Origin: Sarcocystis neurona
Lineage: Eukaryota; Apicomplexa; Conoidasida; Eucoccidiorida; Sarcocystidae
Direction: 5' to 3'
Assembly (NCBI GenBank): GCA_000727475.1
Contig: KL647294.1
Coordinates: forward strand, 1,052,369-1,116,368
Length of the DNA: 64,000 nt
The notes under the pieces: model-generated
Seen by the model: only the letters and a program-made list of their open reading frames with translations
The model's database searches: none
Told to the model about the DNA's origin: nothing
Shown: piece after piece, positions 44,266 to 54,546 of the stretch
Numbering within the stretch: the stretch's first letter is position 1
Layout of the letters: each line of letters begins with the position of its first letter
Program-made: the position numbers and the translations under genes

Positions 44266-44580
44266 CCTCTGTAGCAGCAGCAGCGTAACTGCACCGGTAG
44301 CAGCAGCAGCAGCATAACTGCAGCAGGAGCAGCAGCAGCAGCATGACAGCAGCGTGACTGCAGCAGTAGCAGCAGCAACACCGTAACTGCAGCAGCATGA
44401 CAGCAGCATGACTGCAGCAGTAGGAGCAGCAGCACCGTGACTGCAGCAGCAGCATGACAGCAGCGTGACTGCAGCAGCAGCATGACAGCAGCGTGACTGC
44501 AGCAGCAGCATGACAGCAGCGTGACTGCAGCAGTAGCAGCAGCAGCACCGTAACTGCAGCAGCAGCATGACAACAGCAGG
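44266..44580. repeat. 28-bp minisatellite of CAG/CATGAC composition
   Basis: The unit cagcgtgactgcagcagcagcatgacag starts at 44461, 44489 and 44517 with exact 28-base spacing. Related, length-variant units fill 44266-44460 and 44540-44580. Because 28 is not a multiple of three, each copy shifts frame. The three overlapping Cys/Leu/Ala frames on the minus strand (104 to 144 codons) are therefore artefacts. Confidence 0.85.
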
Positions 44581-46207
44581 AGCAGCAGGTATGACGGGTA
44601 CGCGTATGCTGCTCCTGTTTCTGCCGTGCCGTTACCGCACCTGCAGCTGCCGCTGCCGCTGCTGCTTCTCGGGCAGCTGCTGGTGCTGTTCCTCCTGTTC
44701 CGTCAAAGAGGAAGAGCTGTCTATGTGTGTATGTGCCCGTCCCCGAAGTGCCGCCGATCGAACGGATATACTTTGTTGTTCCGGTTGAAAAGCCATTCTC
44801 GTCGATTTTCCGCGCGGTGTGCTCCTTTGGTTAGCTCCTTCGCGGTTGTCGGAGTTGGACTTCCCCTCCGCGTTACCCTCGTTCCCCGTCGCTGGTGGAC
44901 GCGCAACTTTCAAGTGCGGCTTCCTTTTTCCGGTTTTCTGCTCCTCTCCATTTCCTCGCATTCTGTTTGATTCTCCTTCTTCTGACCTTCCGCCTGACTC
45001 GGTCGGCAGTTTTTCTCCCCAGTTGCTCCACCGAATCTCTTCGTGTCTGTCTGTGCTGCCTTGGCTCGCGTCGGCCTCTTTTTCGCCTCTCGCCTCGCTC
45101 ATGTTCTGCAGGGGAAAAGATTGACAATATTGCAACGCAGCAGCGGCGGCAGAACAACGAAGACAGCGGCGGCAGCAAGAATCGTGCAGCAACCGGAGGC
45201 GCCGAAGCAACACAGATAGTGTGCCGGCAGCGGCAAGCTCCGCAATACGAGGAGCCGTGCAGCTAACTTTTCCTTTTTTTCTTCTTCTTCCTCCTCTCCT
45301 TTCGTTCACTCCCGCTCCCTCAGTTTTTCCTGGTGTTCTCCCCGTCCATCGGCCATGTAGAAGAAGAGCAGCAGCAGACGAGCAGCAAATTCCGTAGTTC
45401 ACTCCGCCGGTCCGCAAGTGTGGGATTTTTTTCCGGGTCCTTCCATCCGCACCGAGTCTCGAAGAGGAGGCCGAGGGAAATTAGAGAAAAATATGCAGAG
45501 GAGGAGAAATTGAGTGCCTTTCGGCCTTTTTCTGCCGCCTACATCACACTGCCACCACGGCGGGTCTGTCACTCTTACTGTCGGGGCCCGTGTGGACGTG
45601 AAAAGCCCGCAACTTTTTTTCCGAAAAGGAAAACAGGATCACCCGGCCCCGTTTTGTTTTGTATATCTCTTTCTTTCACACTGTATATCTATCTAGCGTG
45701 CCACAGCTCTCCTCTTCGTCCTCCGCGTGTGAAAACGTTCTTCCTTCATCTCCTCTTCCCCGAGGATTCTCGGTCGGTGCAGCTTTCCTCCGTTGTTGTT
45801 GCTCTCCCTTTCCGGAAGATCTCATTTCTACTCCGCTCTGCGTTTGACTTGTTGCGCCGCGCCACTTTTCAGAAAGTCGTGCGTTTCTTCTTCGCCTCCC
45901 GTCCCGTCGCTGCGGCTCCTCTGCGTGAAGGCCGTCTCCCCCGCGCCTCGTCCGGGGCTCCCTCACATTTTCTCCGTTTCCCTCCGCTCTGCCTCGTCCA
46001 TTTTCCTTTTTTGTGCGCTGCTTTCTCATCGTCTTCTTCCTCGTCGCTCCTCCCCGTTCGCTGCCTTTTCTTCTTGTGCGTCTTCTTGCACAGCGCTGGT
46101 GACCTCTCTGTCCCGCCTGTTCCCCTCCGGCTCTTTTTTTGATCGACACCACCGCTGCCTTGTCGCTCTCGTCCTCGCAACTTTCCTTTTCTCTTCACGT
46201 CTGCAAA
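44581..46207. other. pyrimidine-rich region upstream of the small membrane-protein gene
   Basis: From about 44830 to 46200 the plus strand is rich in TTC, TCC and CTT. The long frames here (269 codons at 45333-46142, Phe/Ser/Leu-rich; 261 codons on the minus strand at 44632-45417, Arg/Glu/Gly-rich) reflect this bias. Its position just before an ATG with a good reading frame suggests promoter and 5' untranslated sequence. No discrete motif is identified. Confidence 0.4.
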
Positions 46208-46529
46208 ATGTCGTACGGGAACGGAACCGTGCTGCTGCCGATAATGCGGCGCGTTTTCATCGGCGCACTTGCCGGAATTTACGCCTACACAGCGGTGGAG
46301 GTGGTCGTCAAGCCCGGGTACGCGCAGCTCTTGCAGCGGCTTAAGAAGGTGAGGCAAATCTTCCAACTTCTCCACGTTGCTTCTTCAGGAAGAGACAGAA
46401 GAAGAGATAGAAAGGTACAGAAGTCTCGGGGAATTCTCCCTTCTGCAGCTCCCTACCGTGGCCATATCTCACGTATATAACTCTGTCCGCGTGGCTGTTC
46501 CTGCCCCTGCCTGCCCGCCGCGCTCGTAG
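46208..46529 (+). CDS. small single-helix membrane protein (93 aa, 2 exons)
   Basis: Exon 1 46208-46348, intron 46349-46388 (AAG|gtgagg to ttcttcag, 40 bases), exon 2 46389-46529, phase 0. ATG 46208 has A at -3. The protein has a short polar start, Arg-Arg at residues 14-15, then one hydrophobic helix (VFIGALAGIYAYTAVEVVV, about 16-34), an amphipathic basic stretch (YAQLLQRLKK) and, if spliced, an acidic segment (EETEEEIERYRSLGEF) and a mixed tail. Reading straight through the intron gives a 91-residue alternative with a basic tail. The layout resembles small inner-membrane subunits of mitochondrial complexes, but I do not recognise the family. Pyrimidine-rich DNA upstream fits a transcription start region. 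Confidence 0.55.
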
Positions 46530-47107
46530 CAGCTCGACGAGAAAAAATGACGGCGGTACTCCCTGCTTCTTGGCCCCTCCCGCACATCTACATATATATT
46601 ATATACATGTGCGATGTCGAGGGGCCGACCGTGCCCTATTGTAGAAGCATATATGAAATATAATAGATACGCATATGTGTCTGTAGATGGAGAAGTAGAC
46701 ACACATATTTTTGACGTAATACACACACACACCCATACACAAATTTCTCGATGTATACAGACATATATATACATATATATATTCGTATATGTTAAATGTA
46801 GTAGACCTGTATCTCTGTACATATACGTGGATGCGGCCTATCTATACGTATAGATGTACTAAATCTAATACATACACTTTATCCCCCGACGTATAATATA
46901 TGCGTGTATCTATGGACACATTCGTGTATATATATATATCTCATATAATAGTTACATATATCTCTGGTTCTCTTTCTCTCTCTCTGATCGTAATAGAGAC
47001 AATATGCATATATTGAACATAATAGATACCTATGTGTTTGGTTTCACGTGTGGATACATATATATATATATATATATTCTTAGACATACAATACATACGT
47101 AGATGCG

Positions 47108-47143
<36 letters not shown>

Positions 47144-47361
47144 TTATAGTATAGATACACGTATCTCTGGTTGTATCCCCAGATGTATATATATAATATA
47201 CGTACATATTGAGTATTATAGATCCAGTATGTATGTAGACGCATATGTATATATATATATCTGGTTTCATATGTAGATGTGCATAACATCTATTATATAT
47301 GTAGACACAACTCGGGTGTGTCTCATTTTTTTCCTGTCTCTGTCCTGTAAAGAACTACATC
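46530..47361. repeat. TA/GTAT-rich degenerate satellite
   Basis: Long alternating TA, TATG and TACA tracts, including pure TA runs near 47058-47078 and 47112-47140. Short recurring segments such as gtagatgcgtatgtatat and gtagacgcatatgtatat (47099 and 47236) indicate duplicated units of about 135 bases. There is no coding frame. Confidence 0.7.
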
Positions 47362-47720
47362 CATATGTATGTCCGACTATATCCTCCTCTCTATATGTGT
47401 ATATACATATATATATATATCTGTAAAAACATGTATGTGGAACTATATTTACATAGCTATGTCTGTGTATGTCTCTCTCTCTACATGCATGTATATACAT
47501 ATATATCTATATACATATACACATATGTATATATATGTATAATCATGTATCTGGAAGTATACCTCTATAGCTGGATCTGTTTATATGTCTCTCTGTGTAT
47601 GCATACATATGTGCGTATAAACATGTATATGGAACCGTATATATCTATGTCTGCCTATATCGCTCTCGTATATACGTATACATATATATGTATATATATA
47701 TGAAGGTATCTGTGGTTGCC
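47362..47720. repeat. degenerate tandem repeat with a catgtatntggaa core
   Basis: Core segments acatgtatgtggaacta (47429), tcatgtatctggaagta (47543) and acatgtatatggaaccg (47621) recur, each followed by tctatgtctg- or tctctctg-like and TA-rich sequence. Spacings are irregular (114 and 78), as TA runs between the cores vary in length. Confidence 0.6.
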
Positions 47721-48408
47721 GGATGCGTGTGTAATGCAGTTTGTGCTCCTGCGTTTTAGGAAGTTGTGCTGCTGCTGTCATGTTATTATCCGACTGCTGT
47801 TTGGCTGTGAGCTGCTGTTGCCCTGTGTTGCTGCCGGTTCGTTTTGCTTCCCAGTTGCTGCGCAGCTCTGCTGCTTCTCCCTCGTGTGTTGCTGGTGCCG
47901 CTACTCGGCTTCGTTCTGCGGGCCTGCGGCTGTTCTTGTCGCTCCTGCTGCTGCTTCTCCCTTCCCTAGCAGCTTCGTAGCAATCAACATACGCGGGGGA
48001 CACGTAGGGCGCTGCTTTCGCCTGTGCTGCTTCCGCGTGTCCTCCTTCTGCCTGTGCCGTTTCCGCTTGGGCTGCTTTGTGTGCTGCTGTTGCTCTGCTG
48101 TTTTGCTGCTGCTCCTGCTGCGAGCTGCGCTCCTGGCGTGTTGCCGTCCAGCTGCTATGCTGCTGCACCAGCATATTGTCTGCTGCCACCTGCCGCGACG
48201 TGGTTGCTGCTCGGTCGCCGCCTCCTTTGTTGCCTGCTGCTGCTGCTGCGCGGACTGGCGCACAGAGTCCTGCTGCCGTGCAGCCCTTGCTGCTGCCGTG
48301 GTAAGACGTCGGCTGCTTCCTGGTGCATGTGCTGCCGCTTCGGTAGTGATGGCGGTGCCGCTGCTGCTGTTGCTGCTGCTGTCTTGCTGCGGCTCCCCCC
48401 ACCTGCAA
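47581..48408 (-). CDS. possible Ala/Gln-rich minus-strand coding region
   Basis: The plus strand is CTG-rich here, so CAG-type codons are on the minus strand. The frame 48408-47581 reads Gln/Arg-rich, then Ala-rich with a pentapeptide-like repeat (AQAETAQAEGGHAEAAQAKAA less one residue), a mixed segment (YVSPAYVDCYEAAREG) and a polar segment (AELRSNWEAKRTGSNTGQQQ). The last 40 codons are TA-microsatellite translation, so the real end is before about 47715. Another minus frame (48155-48979) and plus frames are also open. No splice pairing established. Confidence 0.25.
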   Translation of the reverse strand: MQVGGAAARQQQQQQQRHRHHYRSGSTCTRKQPTSYHGSSKGCTAAGLCAPVRAAAAAGNKGGGDRAATTSRQVAADNMLVQQHSSWTATRQERSSQQEQQQNSRATAAHKAAQAETAQAEGGHAEAAQAKAAPYVSPAYVDCYEAAREGRSSSRSDKNSRRPAERSRVAAPATHEGEAAELRSNWEAKRTGSNTGQQQLTAKQQSDNNMTAAAQLPKTQEHKLHYTRIRQPQIPSYIYTYICIRIYESDIGRHRYIRFHIHVYTHICMHTQRDI

Positions 48409-49582
48409 GTCCCCCTACTGCTGGCGCTGCTGCTGCATGTATGTGCTGCTGCTGAGCAGCTGCTGCTGCGTATATGTGCTGCTCTTGCCGCGTACGCGTC
48501 TCGCCGTTGCACGTCACCCGCCTGCGATGTGCATGTGCGGTTGCGGTAGCGACTGGCGCCCTTGTCGTGTTGCTTCTGCTGTTGTTCCTCCTGCTGCTTG
48601 TGTCTATGCGGCGGCTGTCGCTGGGCTGCTCCCTGCGCCAGCTGCTGATGCGTGGATCTGCTGCAGCTGCTTGTGTCGCGGTGGGTCTGCGCTGCCGCAG
48701 GGCTCTGGGGCCCCTGCGACTGCTGCGGCAGGGGGGGGGCACTAACAGCAGCAGAGAAGAGCAGAGAAGAAAGGGAAGCTCATTGACACTCCTTGCTTCT
48801 TCTTGTGCCCGGGAACGGGTCGAGAAGAAGCGCAGCAGCCCCACGAGCAGAATAAACTGACTTCTGCAGCAGCAGAGGCCGTGCCCTCGGCGATACGAAA
48901 AAGACGAAAGATGGACAGCCTTCTTCGATTCAGCTCCCGTCGTCGAGAGACGAAACCCGGGGTGCCCACGTTTGTACATACGTCGTTGGCTCCCGTTTTA
49001 GTAATACCGAGTGTCCCTGTACGAACGAACATGTGCAAGGGGATGGAAGCAGCAGCAGGAGCAGCAACTTCTGCGGTTGCAGAGAATAACGGCAGGCGAC
49101 GCCAAAGAGACCCTGCTGCGTCAACAGAAAGATGCTGTCCACCGGCGACACATTGGGGTCTCTCTGCGCCTCTGTACACCTACGTACAGACATAAACATA
49201 TACATTTTTATATATATACACACGTTACGTCTCAGGTCTATATACACATATGTATATGTGTATGTACACGCAAAATTACGTCAGGAACATACACACACAC
49301 AGAGAATTAGTCAGATAGATGTATGCGTATGTGCGCAGTTGTTTGTGTGGAGAATAAAGATATATATATATAATATATCCTATGTATGTACGTACAGATG
49401 CGTGGGTCTTGTGGACGTGCGCGGGGTATGTGGGATGTGGCTAGGCTTCGAGCGGAGTCAGATGCTTGCATGGACCCAAGCCGCATGCGTGTCTTCCTTT
49501 TATTTAATAGTGGAACTGAGTAGAAGCGGCCTGTTGCTTCACGCATTTCTTCCGATTTGCTGAAACACGCCTGCATTTTACA
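48409..49582. other. CTG-rich then mixed sequence, uncertain coding
   Basis: 48409-48740 continues the CTG-rich tract. 48803-49195 holds a plus-strand frame with a balanced middle (MDSLLRFSSRRRETKPGVPT) and competing minus-strand frames. 49195-49380 is TA/CA microsatellite. 49380-49580 shows nothing. Confidence 0.3.
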
Positions 49583-49864
49583 TCCATATGTGCGAGAATT
49601 GTTCTTACGGCTGCTGTACGCCCACGCGGTTGTGTTCTACGAGAAGAACGACGCGGTCATCATATATATACATATATCTGGATACATGCGTCTCTCTGTG
49701 TAGGTATATATATGTGTAGCTCCATATGCGAGAGAATTTGCTCGTATGGCTGCACGTCGACCCGCCTGTGTTATACGAGAAGAGCCACGCCGTCCTCACA
49801 TATATACATGTGGATCTGTGTACGTGCGTCTCTATGTATCTGTATAGGTATGTATATGTGTAGC
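49583..49864. repeat. diverged tandem duplication, units of about 138 and 144 bp
   Basis: Copy 1 begins tccatatgtgcgagaattg at 49583 and copy 2 begins tccatatgcgagagaatttg at 49721. Both continue with ctg-tacg-cg, a tgtgtt-tacgagaaga core, a TA run, ggat-tg, gcgtctct-tgt and a taggtat-tatatgtgtagc end. Most differences are substitutions and short indels. No open frame is shared. Confidence 0.75.
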
Positions 49865-52800
49865 TACATATATGTGTGTGTATGTGTTGTATTTATGCGT
49901 GTGTGGAGGCGCGGGTAGACGTGTGTAGAGCGGTGTGTCGATATGATCCCGTGTGTATATAGGGACGGTGCCCACATGTATACGTGTGAGCCCATACGTA
50001 TTAGAGGTATGTAAAAGGCTGTGTACGCATATATATGTAGAGACAATGCATTGCCCGAAAACGGTATATACATGTGTACAATATATATATATATATACGT
50101 ATATATATGTATATGTACGCCAGTGAGAGTAAAGAGACATGTATAGGGTCATTTATATAGAGAGAGACAGAGAGATGTGCGATTCAGGTTACTTACCTTC
50201 TACATGAGGCAGAGTAGACAGCTCTGAAATTCACGGAAGTGAATGCAAGGAAGTCTTTGCGTCCCTACAGTCTTAGATAAAAAGGACGTTGGAAACTCTA
50301 GCAAGGAGTGCTGAAGCGCACTGGTCGCTTCACAAGTGAATGCTCGGTCGTTTTTCCTACAATTTACTAAAGGAAAACGATTCGTTCCTGCTCTGGCTGC
50401 GCCACTTATGGCGCGACTGGATACACAGGCGGACACGTGCTCTACGGTGGACACGTACGGAAGTAACCGAACCCGCAAAATGCGTGCTGCACTTGCTGAC
50501 GAGAACCGAAAGGCAGAATTCTCTGAATTTACAGCAGAAAAGTTCGCTAGCCGCTATGTGATCTCATTCGCTATACATACGTGGTTACGAATGCGCGAAA
50601 ACATCTATCTACATATCGATATATACATATATGTATATATACATGTATGTGTAGTGAGAGAGAGAGAATCATCTGCACACAAACAGTAGACACACATATA
50701 TACACATACGCGTACGCATATATATGTACATTCATGCAGGGCGCATGAACATTCGTTCGGTCCCCCAACAGAACAGGTCATACTGGAAACGTATCTGTGA
50801 CTCGTTTGCGCCAGTTCTTTGCTTCATGTGCAAACACTTTACACACATACACCAGCGCTTCTGAGACAACTCTTCCGCCCCGTGTATATCTACGATCTTC
50901 ATCTGCAGTGGTGCAGTCTGTGCCGACTGCTCTCCCCCTCAGATGACTAGTTTTGAATCAGTGAGGAGATTATTTTCTGGTTTATATGTCCACCTATCCA
51001 TACGGGTATACGCGTACGCATGTGTAGGGTACGTCGGAAATGTTACGCAGGGGCGTTTTTCATCCGGACGAACCGCAACGCCACATGGTGACACGCAACG
51101 TGCCGAGACGAAGTTCTACATGCTTCAGTCTGCAATAAAAACGCAACGTGAAGCTACAGCTGTCACGGCGCACAAATGATTTGTTGAATATATATACTTC
51201 GTGCTTACGTTCGTTAGGATCTGCCCCTCTCCCTGCTTCCCGGCACTTACGGAAGAGCTGCGGTTCCTATCCAAGGCACATCGCTATAAAGTACGACTAG
51301 TTTCCATTGCACTCACACACAGCGCGAGTCCGCAGCGTATATTTGCTGAAACGACATCGCTGAGAGTGTGTACTCCACCTCCATATGACCTTTTCCACAC
51401 AATGACGAATATGGGCTAGTCTGTCATAACGTGCGTGCGAACGTACATTGAATTGATGGATAATAGAACTGTTTTTAGATCGATCATGATTACAATAGCA
51501 TTACGTCGCCGACGCAGCATGCCGACATGCAGTTGTGACTGTGGCTGTTCAACGTGTTTATACCTGGAAAGGCTGATAAAGTCTACTGGGCGGATTTGCA
51601 GCATGTGTATGTACCAGTGTGCCCCGGAGTAGCGAGGAGAACTTTTGAGACGAAGCTATCCGTCCTGCTCATGCTTCCGACGGCAGTTCTACAACGACTA
51701 AAGCTTGTAAATCATTACGTGAGCTGCTGTAAATCCTGCATAGGAAGATGGTGTTACAGTGTAGGATTCGTGTCGCGGCTACCCCTGCGGGTGCTACTCT
51801 GTCCCATCCTGCAGAAGTTCTTCGATAGCTCGAGGATAATGAAAGACACTAGTCGCCCCGTCCACCCCGGCACGGGAGTAGACACGGTTCCACTACGGTG
51901 TTAATAATGGTGGCATATAGCAATTCACATTAGCGTCCGCAGTTGCTGACGTCTCTCTACCCGGTTTGTATAGAAGTGCCTGCGGATATTTAGAAGAACA
52001 ATTTTTCAGGCAGCCGGCCTTCTCCCGTGGGCACGTCGGCAACTTCAGCATTAATAAGGGACTCTGAGGCAGGGAAAACTACCAGGATTAATAGGAGACT
52101 GTTACGCAGGGAAAGCCCTGTTCGTACAGGCTGCATATCTTAATGCCTGGTGCTGCATAGCGCTAACGTTGCTGGATGCCCTCTGTGTGGTGAGCCACAC
52201 ACAGGGCTGTCTACGTTGACCGCTGTCTGAGCAGTCAGTCACTTCGTCAAGTCACCGGCTTCGTTTGTAAGAGCAGCCTACCATACGCTGGTGACTCGTG
52301 GCGGAGCAGAATCTTCTTTAAGGGAGCCACTAAGTTTTATACAAGAAAGTGTTCCGGAATACGGGCGAAACAAAGGGAAAGCGATATTGGCCCGCGGCCC
52401 CCCTTGCGCTCAGCGGCGTTCAGGAGGGTACGTATAAATTTTCTTGGACAGACCAGATGATACTGATACAGTTGCGCACTACAACATTCGTGTGTAATTG
52501 AAAGACACACGCGTTTATCCTCCTTTCTTCACACTTCCTTGTGCTGCAAAGGTTTTGATGTGGGTTATGGGATCGAGATACCCGTACACCCCTAACTTTC
52601 ACACGGATCCTTCAATCAGAATATCATTATCGTATGTTTGTTATTACACGCATGTGTGGACACATAAGAATAACAACTAAATTTATTAGAATCACTATTA
52701 TCCTTTACTGGTACGCGTCTGCGTGCACATGGTGGTGTCCGCAGCTGACGTAGGCACAAGATAGGTGTGTCAGAATTACTACCGTCTGCACGAACACGCT

Positions 52801-54081
52801 TGTGCTAACCAATTACGTATCGCTTCCTGTTTGCTTCTTCTGTACCACAGGGGCTTCAGGCGAACATAAAAACGGAAGCTGCAGGTTACTGTGGGGTCTG
52901 AATACTCCTCGACTCTTACAAAGGGTAACACTGCTTAACTCTCTTACGGTGACAAAAGGAGCCGATTCGCACGTGTTATGTACCACTTGTAAAAATCTGT
53001 TACATAAATAGCGAACCTCGTAACGATGCAGGGGAACCTGCCGGCGCCGTACCTCGACAAACACACATCTTTAGTGTTACGTTTCACTATGTGGGTGGGG
53101 GCTATTTCTCTCTTCTAGGTTCGTTTCAGTCAATGACGCGGCGAAACGCCCTGAAACATCAGGTTCAGACAGCTTGCATGAAATTTAACGGGACCTGACA
53201 AACCCGGAACTGGGCGTGCGAAGAATACTAGGCAGCCCCAGCGAAGAGAACTGTTGATCACATTCCCCGGCAGGGGCTGCAGCTGCTTGGGAACGAGCCA
53301 GATGGCTTGCAATTAACAAGTACCCGCAGTTACATGTACTTATCCTTCAAGCAGCCCGAGCACCACCTGAAAATTTTCAAGGGGCTCATGGCTTACGTGG
53401 TACACACGAGGCTCTCAGGTGGACAATTATCGAAGCGACTGAAAAAAAAGCTTCCGTTGGTGGGATTCACACGTGGAGACAAAGGCAGAGATTTGTGCAC
53501 ACCCACCTGCTCCGGGTGCGCCTTTTGACTAGTCCGACGCCGTGGAGGAATTCCCCAGATACCGTTTTACTTCCGACACATTCTTCGCTTCGTCCGGCTT
53601 TTGACATTCAAACCCTTCTGTCCTTCTATGTTCTGCATACGTCTTTCATTCTGTCAGGTGAAATTTACGTTCTCGTTGGCCTCCTATGGTAGCCAGCTCT
53701 GTCTGTACTCAGTCTCAGGGGCAAGGCAAGAATTCAGCCACGTCCCTTCCACCTTTCGCACGTTTTTCTCCCTACCTTGAATTCATCATTTTCACCCTTA
53801 TTTGAGAGATTCTCCGTTTATCAACTAGTTCCCTTGTGCATCCTGTGCTTGCCTGTGCGTGTTGTCTTGATGTGTGCAACTTTTTAATCACCTTCCACTG
53901 TCCCGCGTACCTTCTGTCTGTACGCTTTCTCTCCGGTGGGAATCCGACATATTCCTCGTCAAAGCCGTGTTCTGTTTCACCGTTCACATGGAATCTGCCC
54001 GTCTGTCTTCAACAAGGACATGTTTTCTGCGTTTCGTGCCGAGTAACGGCTTCTTGAGGTGCTGACACCTTTGTGGTCAAT
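49865..54081. other. mostly repeat-poor spacer, no gene seen
   Basis: TA/CA tracts to about 50130 and near 50610-50720, then about 3.3 kb of mixed, repeat-poor DNA to the start codon of the transsulfuration gene. Open frames are all under about 120 codons with no motif. The last 300 bases before 54082 are moderately pyrimidine-rich and presumably hold the promoter and leader of that gene, without an identifiable motif. Confidence 0.45.
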
Positions 54082-54546
54082 ATGGCGGCGGAGCAGACGA
54101 TGGCGGAGAAACTGGCGCAGATCTCTATATCAGGATCCGTTACAACAGCTGGTTCTGACCCACCACCAGGGAGTCGCGGTGCAAAATCCTGCGAAAACAT
54201 TGCAAAAGTGACTGCTTCGAAGAAGGAAGAGAACATGGACAACTCCTCTGCTGCGAGGTTGCGGAGAGTAAAAGCTGGGGACTGGCTGCCTGACAGGAGT
54301 CTGGGTGACACCACGAAGTTTGTTCACGCTGGCGAAGACCCTGAGCCTACAACGGGGGCTATCATTTCTCCAATTTTTCAAAGTACTACGTTTGTGCAAG
54401 AAAGCGTGGCCTTGTACCAAAATAAAGGCTACTCCTATTCGCGAACAAAAAATCCATCGGTTACGATACTAGAGAAGAAGCTGGCAGAAGTCGAAGGAGG
54501 CAAGGCCGCTTGTTGTTTTTCTTCAGGAATGGCTGCTATCAGTGCG
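54082..54546 (+). CDS. CGL: transsulfuration enzyme, exon 1
   Basis: 155 codons, ending GCG|gtacgc in phase 0. Residues 1-70 are a polar extension without a clear targeting signal; the family core begins near D76-T-T-K-F-V-H-A-G. Position 118, just before YSR, is Ser, where the human enzyme has Glu. The frame runs 63 bases past the donor to a stop at 54607-54609, but that reading abandons the family sequence. Confidence 0.88.

Noticed and set aside
44266..44580. Regular repeat considered as a CRISPR-like array
   Set aside because: Units are contiguous without unique spacers, and the genome is eukaryotic; it is a minisatellite.
44632..45417. 261-codon minus-strand charged frame
   Set aside because: Antisense of the same pyrimidine-rich DNA (Arg/Glu/Gly/Lys bias); no splice support.
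45333..46142. 269-codon plus-strand Phe/Ser/Leu-rich frame
   Set aside because: Composition follows the pyrimidine-rich strand; no motif, and the real start codon with good context is at 46208.
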